The notes under the pieces: model-generated | What the model was told of the DNA's origin: nothing | Databases searched by the model: none | Seen by the model: the letters and a program-made list of their open reading frames with translations, nothing else | Program-made: the position numbers and the translations under genes | Part shown: one piece after another, positions 18,298 to 19,434 of the stretch | Numbering within the stretch: the first letter of the stretch is position 1 | Layout of the letters: each line of letters begins with the position of its first letter | NCBI GenBank assembly: GCA_964352425.1 | Contig: CAYGRZ010000032.1 | Location: 1 to 19,434, forward strand | Direction: 5' to 3' | Origin: JAMWCX01 sp964352425 | GTDB lineage: Bacteria; Omnitrophota; Gorgyraeia; 2-01-FULL-45-10 | DNA: 19,434 nt

Positions 18298-18328
18298 AAA
18301 AAAAAGACCCCATGTGAATACGGGGTCT
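18298..18328 (-). terminator. Rho-independent terminator of the tRNA/endonuclease unit
   Basis: On the minus strand AGACCCC pairs perfectly with GGGGTCT across a 10-nt loop, followed directly by eight T residues. It sits between the tRNA locus and the giant-gene promoter, so it ends transcription coming from the tRNA side and separates the two units. A further inverted repeat (ctgtgg 18327-18332, ccacag 18345-18350) overlaps its upstream edge. Confidence 0.85.
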
Positions 18329-18400
18329 GTGGGACAGTTTTGCACCACAGGTAATTCAGTGCCTTGATCAGTCCCGCAAATGCTCTAAACAGAAGCCGGA

Positions 18401-18558
18401 ACATTGCCCTACTTCGCCCTTCATGCGTCATCTTTGGTCGGGCTTCGTAGGGGCATTCCGCTATTTTACTTCGTCCTTCGACTCGCAAACTCCGGCGGGA
18501 CTTCGTGGATATTCATTCCTGCGTAGCCCTACCATAGTCAACGCGTTGATGGGCGAAG
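18401..18558. repeat. Degenerate inverted-repeat region, partly related to the tRNA-linked elements
   Basis: Arms cttcgccc (18412-18419) and gggcgaag (18551-18558) are complementary, with looser similarity further out. A 12-bp palindrome, tcaacgcgttga, lies at 18538-18549. The segment gtccttcgactcgcaaa (18473-18489) differs at two positions from gtccttcgcctcgcaga (19254-19270) inside the right-hand tRNA-linked element, so it may be a decayed relative. No coding sequence is credible here. Confidence 0.45.
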
Positions 18559-18563
18559 CAGAA

Positions 18564-18684
18564 TGGTGGTGAGGGAAGGATTCGGTCATCCAACCGCCAG
18601 TGGCGGCTTCCTGACCAGCCAATTTGCTGTCGCCCGGAGGGCTTTTCCTTCCGTTGGTCGGCGCAAATTGGCTTCGAATCCTTC
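18564..18684 (-). repeat. Structured element ending in a copy of the tRNA-Tyr 3' end
   Basis: Its low-coordinate end (18564-18584) matches the 3' end of tRNA-Tyr (18728-18748) at 19 of 21 positions, including the CCA, acceptor strand and part of the T arm. The rest folds with stems in fixed order. P1 is aaggattcg/cgaatcctt (18576-18584 with 18675-18683). P2 is gccaatttgc/gcaaattggc (18618-18627 with 18663-18672). P3 is gccc/gggc (18632-18642). Segments gacca (18613-18617) and tggtc (18655-18659) can pair in pseudoknot order. A 28-nt segment with hairpin ccgcca/tggcgg lies between P1 and gacca. The element at 19233-19356 has the same plan. It may be a mobile repeat or a structured RNA. Confidence 0.75.
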
Positions 18685-18727
18685 TTCTGGCGATTATTAT
18701 AAAACACACGCAAACTCAAGAGATAAA

Positions 18728-18813
18728 TGGTGGTGAGGGGTGGATTCGAACCACCGAAGGCTTGCGCCGCCAGGTTTACAGCCTGGTCCATTTGGCCACT
18801 CTGGTACCTCACC
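18728..18813 (-). tRNA. tRNA-Tyr (anticodon GUA), CCA encoded
   Basis: The minus strand begins GGTGAGG, which pairs with CCTCACC before the discriminator A and an encoded CCA. The anticodon loop CTGTAAA, with anticodon GTA, is closed by CCAGG/CCTGG. The T arm is GGTGG-TTCGAAT-CCACC. A long variable arm (GCGGCGCAAGCC region) marks it as a class II tRNA, as expected for bacterial tRNA-Tyr. It lies 8 nt after the endonuclease stop codon and has no intron. Confidence 0.96.
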
Positions 18814-18821
18814 GAGATATT

Positions 18822-19217
18822 TTATTCAAAGAACACAAAATCCTTAGCTTGCTTAATGCCTATTCGCTGATTATTCTTAGTCCTGTCAAATCTTAACTTG
18901 ATCGAGCTTGAATTAAGTCTCGACGCCGGAACAAAATATATCTCTCTCGACTTAGAATCATAAACTGCTATAAAATCAATCTGGCTTGCGGTATACCTAT
19001 CAACGGTCCAATTATTACTACTTTTACAACCAACACTTAGCGCACCGTTCTTTGGAGTGACATATTTTACTTGCACTCTGTTAAATTTGCCACCTTTTTC
19101 TGCAACAAGGTCATATCGGTTATTTTCACCAAATGGAAACAAGACATTCCATCCTTTTTTCATCAGAAAGGACGCGACTTCCATCTCGGCTATTGAACCT
19201 TTAGTCTTTTTATGCAT
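18822..19217 (-). CDS. I-Ssp6803I-like PD-(D/E)XK homing-type endonuclease (131 aa)
   Basis: The protein resembles the group I intron-associated PD-(D/E)XK nuclease family typified by I-Ssp6803I, which is encoded in a tRNA intron. Seen here: an N-terminal helix GSIAEMEVASFLMKKGW (E12 as a possible catalytic Glu), then LFPFGENNRYDLVAEKGGKF with the active-site Asp (D39) and NRVQVKY with a Q-x-K version of the (D/E)xK motif, then strands DFIAVYDSK and EIYFVPA. About 130-150 aa is usual for the family. No intron surrounds it: it is free-standing, starting 15 nt after the tRNA-Thr-end copy and stopping 8 nt before tRNA-Tyr. It is clearly more AT-rich than the giant gene, which suggests transfer. 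The start has no clear ribosome binding site. It is probably cotranscribed with the tRNAs. Confidence 0.8.
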   Translation of the reverse strand: MHKKTKGSIAEMEVASFLMKKGWNVLFPFGENNRYDLVAEKGGKFNRVQVKYVTPKNGALSVGCKSSNNWTVDRYTASQIDFIAVYDSKSREIYFVPASRLNSSSIKLRFDRTKNNQRIGIKQAKDFVFFE

Positions 19218-19232
19218 TTGACTACTTTATTC

Positions 19233-19356
19233 TGGAGCTGAGGAAAGGACTTGGTCCTTCGCCTCGCAGAGCTCGTCTTCGGACCGGCCAAATTTCTGGC
19301 GGGCATAGCCCTCTTCCTCCCTATTCGGTCGGCGAAATTTGGCTTCAAGTCCTTTT
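19233..19356 (-). repeat. Structured element ending in a copy of the tRNA-Thr 3' end
   Basis: Positions 19233-19253 match the 3' end of tRNA-Thr (19381-19401) at 20 of 21 positions, including CCA. P1 is aaaggacttg/caagtccttt (19244-19253 with 19346-19355). P2 is gccaaatttc/gaaatttggc (19287-19296 with 19334-19343). P3 is gggc/gccc (19301-19311). The pseudoknot pair is gaccg/cggtc (19282-19286 with 19326-19330). A 28-nt segment lies between P1 and gaccg. Stem positions, the ggc linker and the 28-nt spacing equal those in 18564-18684, while the paired bases differ in a compensating way. Confidence 0.75.
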
Positions 19357-19380
19357 CTTACTTACTCAGCGCTAACTATA

Positions 19381-19434
19381 TGGAGCTGGGGAAAGGACTT
19401 GAACCTTCAACCACCCGCTTACAAAGCGGGAGCT
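19381..19434 (-). tRNA. tRNA-Thr (anticodon UGU), 3' portion only
   Basis: The window cuts off the 5' end. Visible on the minus strand are the anticodon stem-loop CCCGC-TTTGTAA-GCGGG with anticodon TGT, a five-base variable loop, the T arm GAAGG-TTCAAGT-CCTTT, the 3' acceptor strand CCCCAGC, discriminator T and encoded CCA. The D arm and 5' acceptor strand lie beyond the window. Bacterial tRNA-Thr and tRNA-Tyr genes are often neighbours, which fits. Confidence 0.92.

Noticed and set aside
18189..18812. Three overlapping minus-strand open frames of 82-99 codons
   Set aside because: They run through the terminator, the inverted repeats, the tRNA-end copy and tRNA-Tyr itself, with no ribosome binding site or protein family. 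These are frames read through structured non-coding DNA.
18728..18813. Group I intron in tRNA-Tyr
   Set aside because: The neighbouring nuclease belongs to an intron-linked family, but the tRNA folds perfectly without interruption and nothing between the genes is long enough to be a group I intron.
18624..18896. Plus-strand frame of 90 codons across tRNA-Tyr
   Set aside because: It is antisense to the tRNA and the end of the endonuclease gene. A stretch such as GGEGWIRTTEG is a known artefact of translating the reverse strand of a tRNA.
18564..19356. Integron attC sites or cassettes
   Set aside because: The elements have inverted repeats, but I find no GTTRRRY/RYYYAAC core sites, no cassette genes in the usual layout and no integrase. 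The tRNA-end copies are better explained otherwise.

Overview
The window is dominated by one uninterrupted minus-strand reading frame of 5935 codons (385-18192, roughly 650 kDa). To its right lies a compact minus-strand locus of two tRNA genes, one small nuclease gene and several structured repeats. The organism looks like an uncultivated Gram-negative-type bacterium, most likely Omnitrophota. That rests on the giant multidomain exported/membrane protein (giant proteins are known in that phylum), an N-terminal module with the motif QDAHCNYAAQKK that I associate with Omnitrophota proteins from memory, an apparent outer-membrane barrel region, and dispersed palindromic repeats. It is an inference without database support. 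Layout, left to right: 1-384 is non-coding and palindrome-rich, downstream of the giant gene. 385-18192 is the giant gene. 18193-18297 holds its promoter and leader. 18298-18328 is a rho-independent terminator that closes the tRNA transcription unit. 18400-18560 is a degenerate inverted-repeat region. 18564-18684 and 19233-19356 are two copies of a structured element, each ending in a copy of the 3' end of its neighbouring tRNA. 18728-18813 is tRNA-Tyr(GUA), 18822-19217 an I-Ssp6803I-like PD-(D/E)XK endonuclease, and 19381-19434 the 3' part of tRNA-Thr(UGU). The giant protein reads in order: signal peptide; ChaN/TraB-like domain; a beta-rich domain resembling a phosphodiester glycosidase; a kinase-like domain; M50-like metalloprotease (HEFFH); an 'HGTS' domain, possibly an ADP-ribosyltransferase fold; a second M50-like module (HELGH); an HD phosphohydrolase; an internal signal-like helix and a beta-barrel-like stretch; a transglutaminase-like Cys-His-Asp domain; a second copy of the HEFFH-HGTS pair; a TM helix and second TraB-like domain; a fourth M50-like module (HESTH); an SLT lytic transglycosylase; soluble zincin motifs; a CPBP intramembrane protease; a GT9-type glycosyltransferase; another zincin; and an unrecognised C-terminal domain. 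It therefore combines cell-wall, proteolytic and glycan-modifying activities with many predicted membrane segments. A role at the cell envelope or in attack on other cells is plausible but inferred. Two observations deserve most attention. First, each tRNA gene is followed by an element with the same covarying secondary structure, including a possible pseudoknot, that ends in a copy of that tRNA's own 3' end; a free-standing tRNA-locus-type homing endonuclease gene lies between the two pairs. Second, a 756-bp perfectly identical in-frame repeat in the giant gene abuts a paralogous segment that is only about 80% identical in protein.
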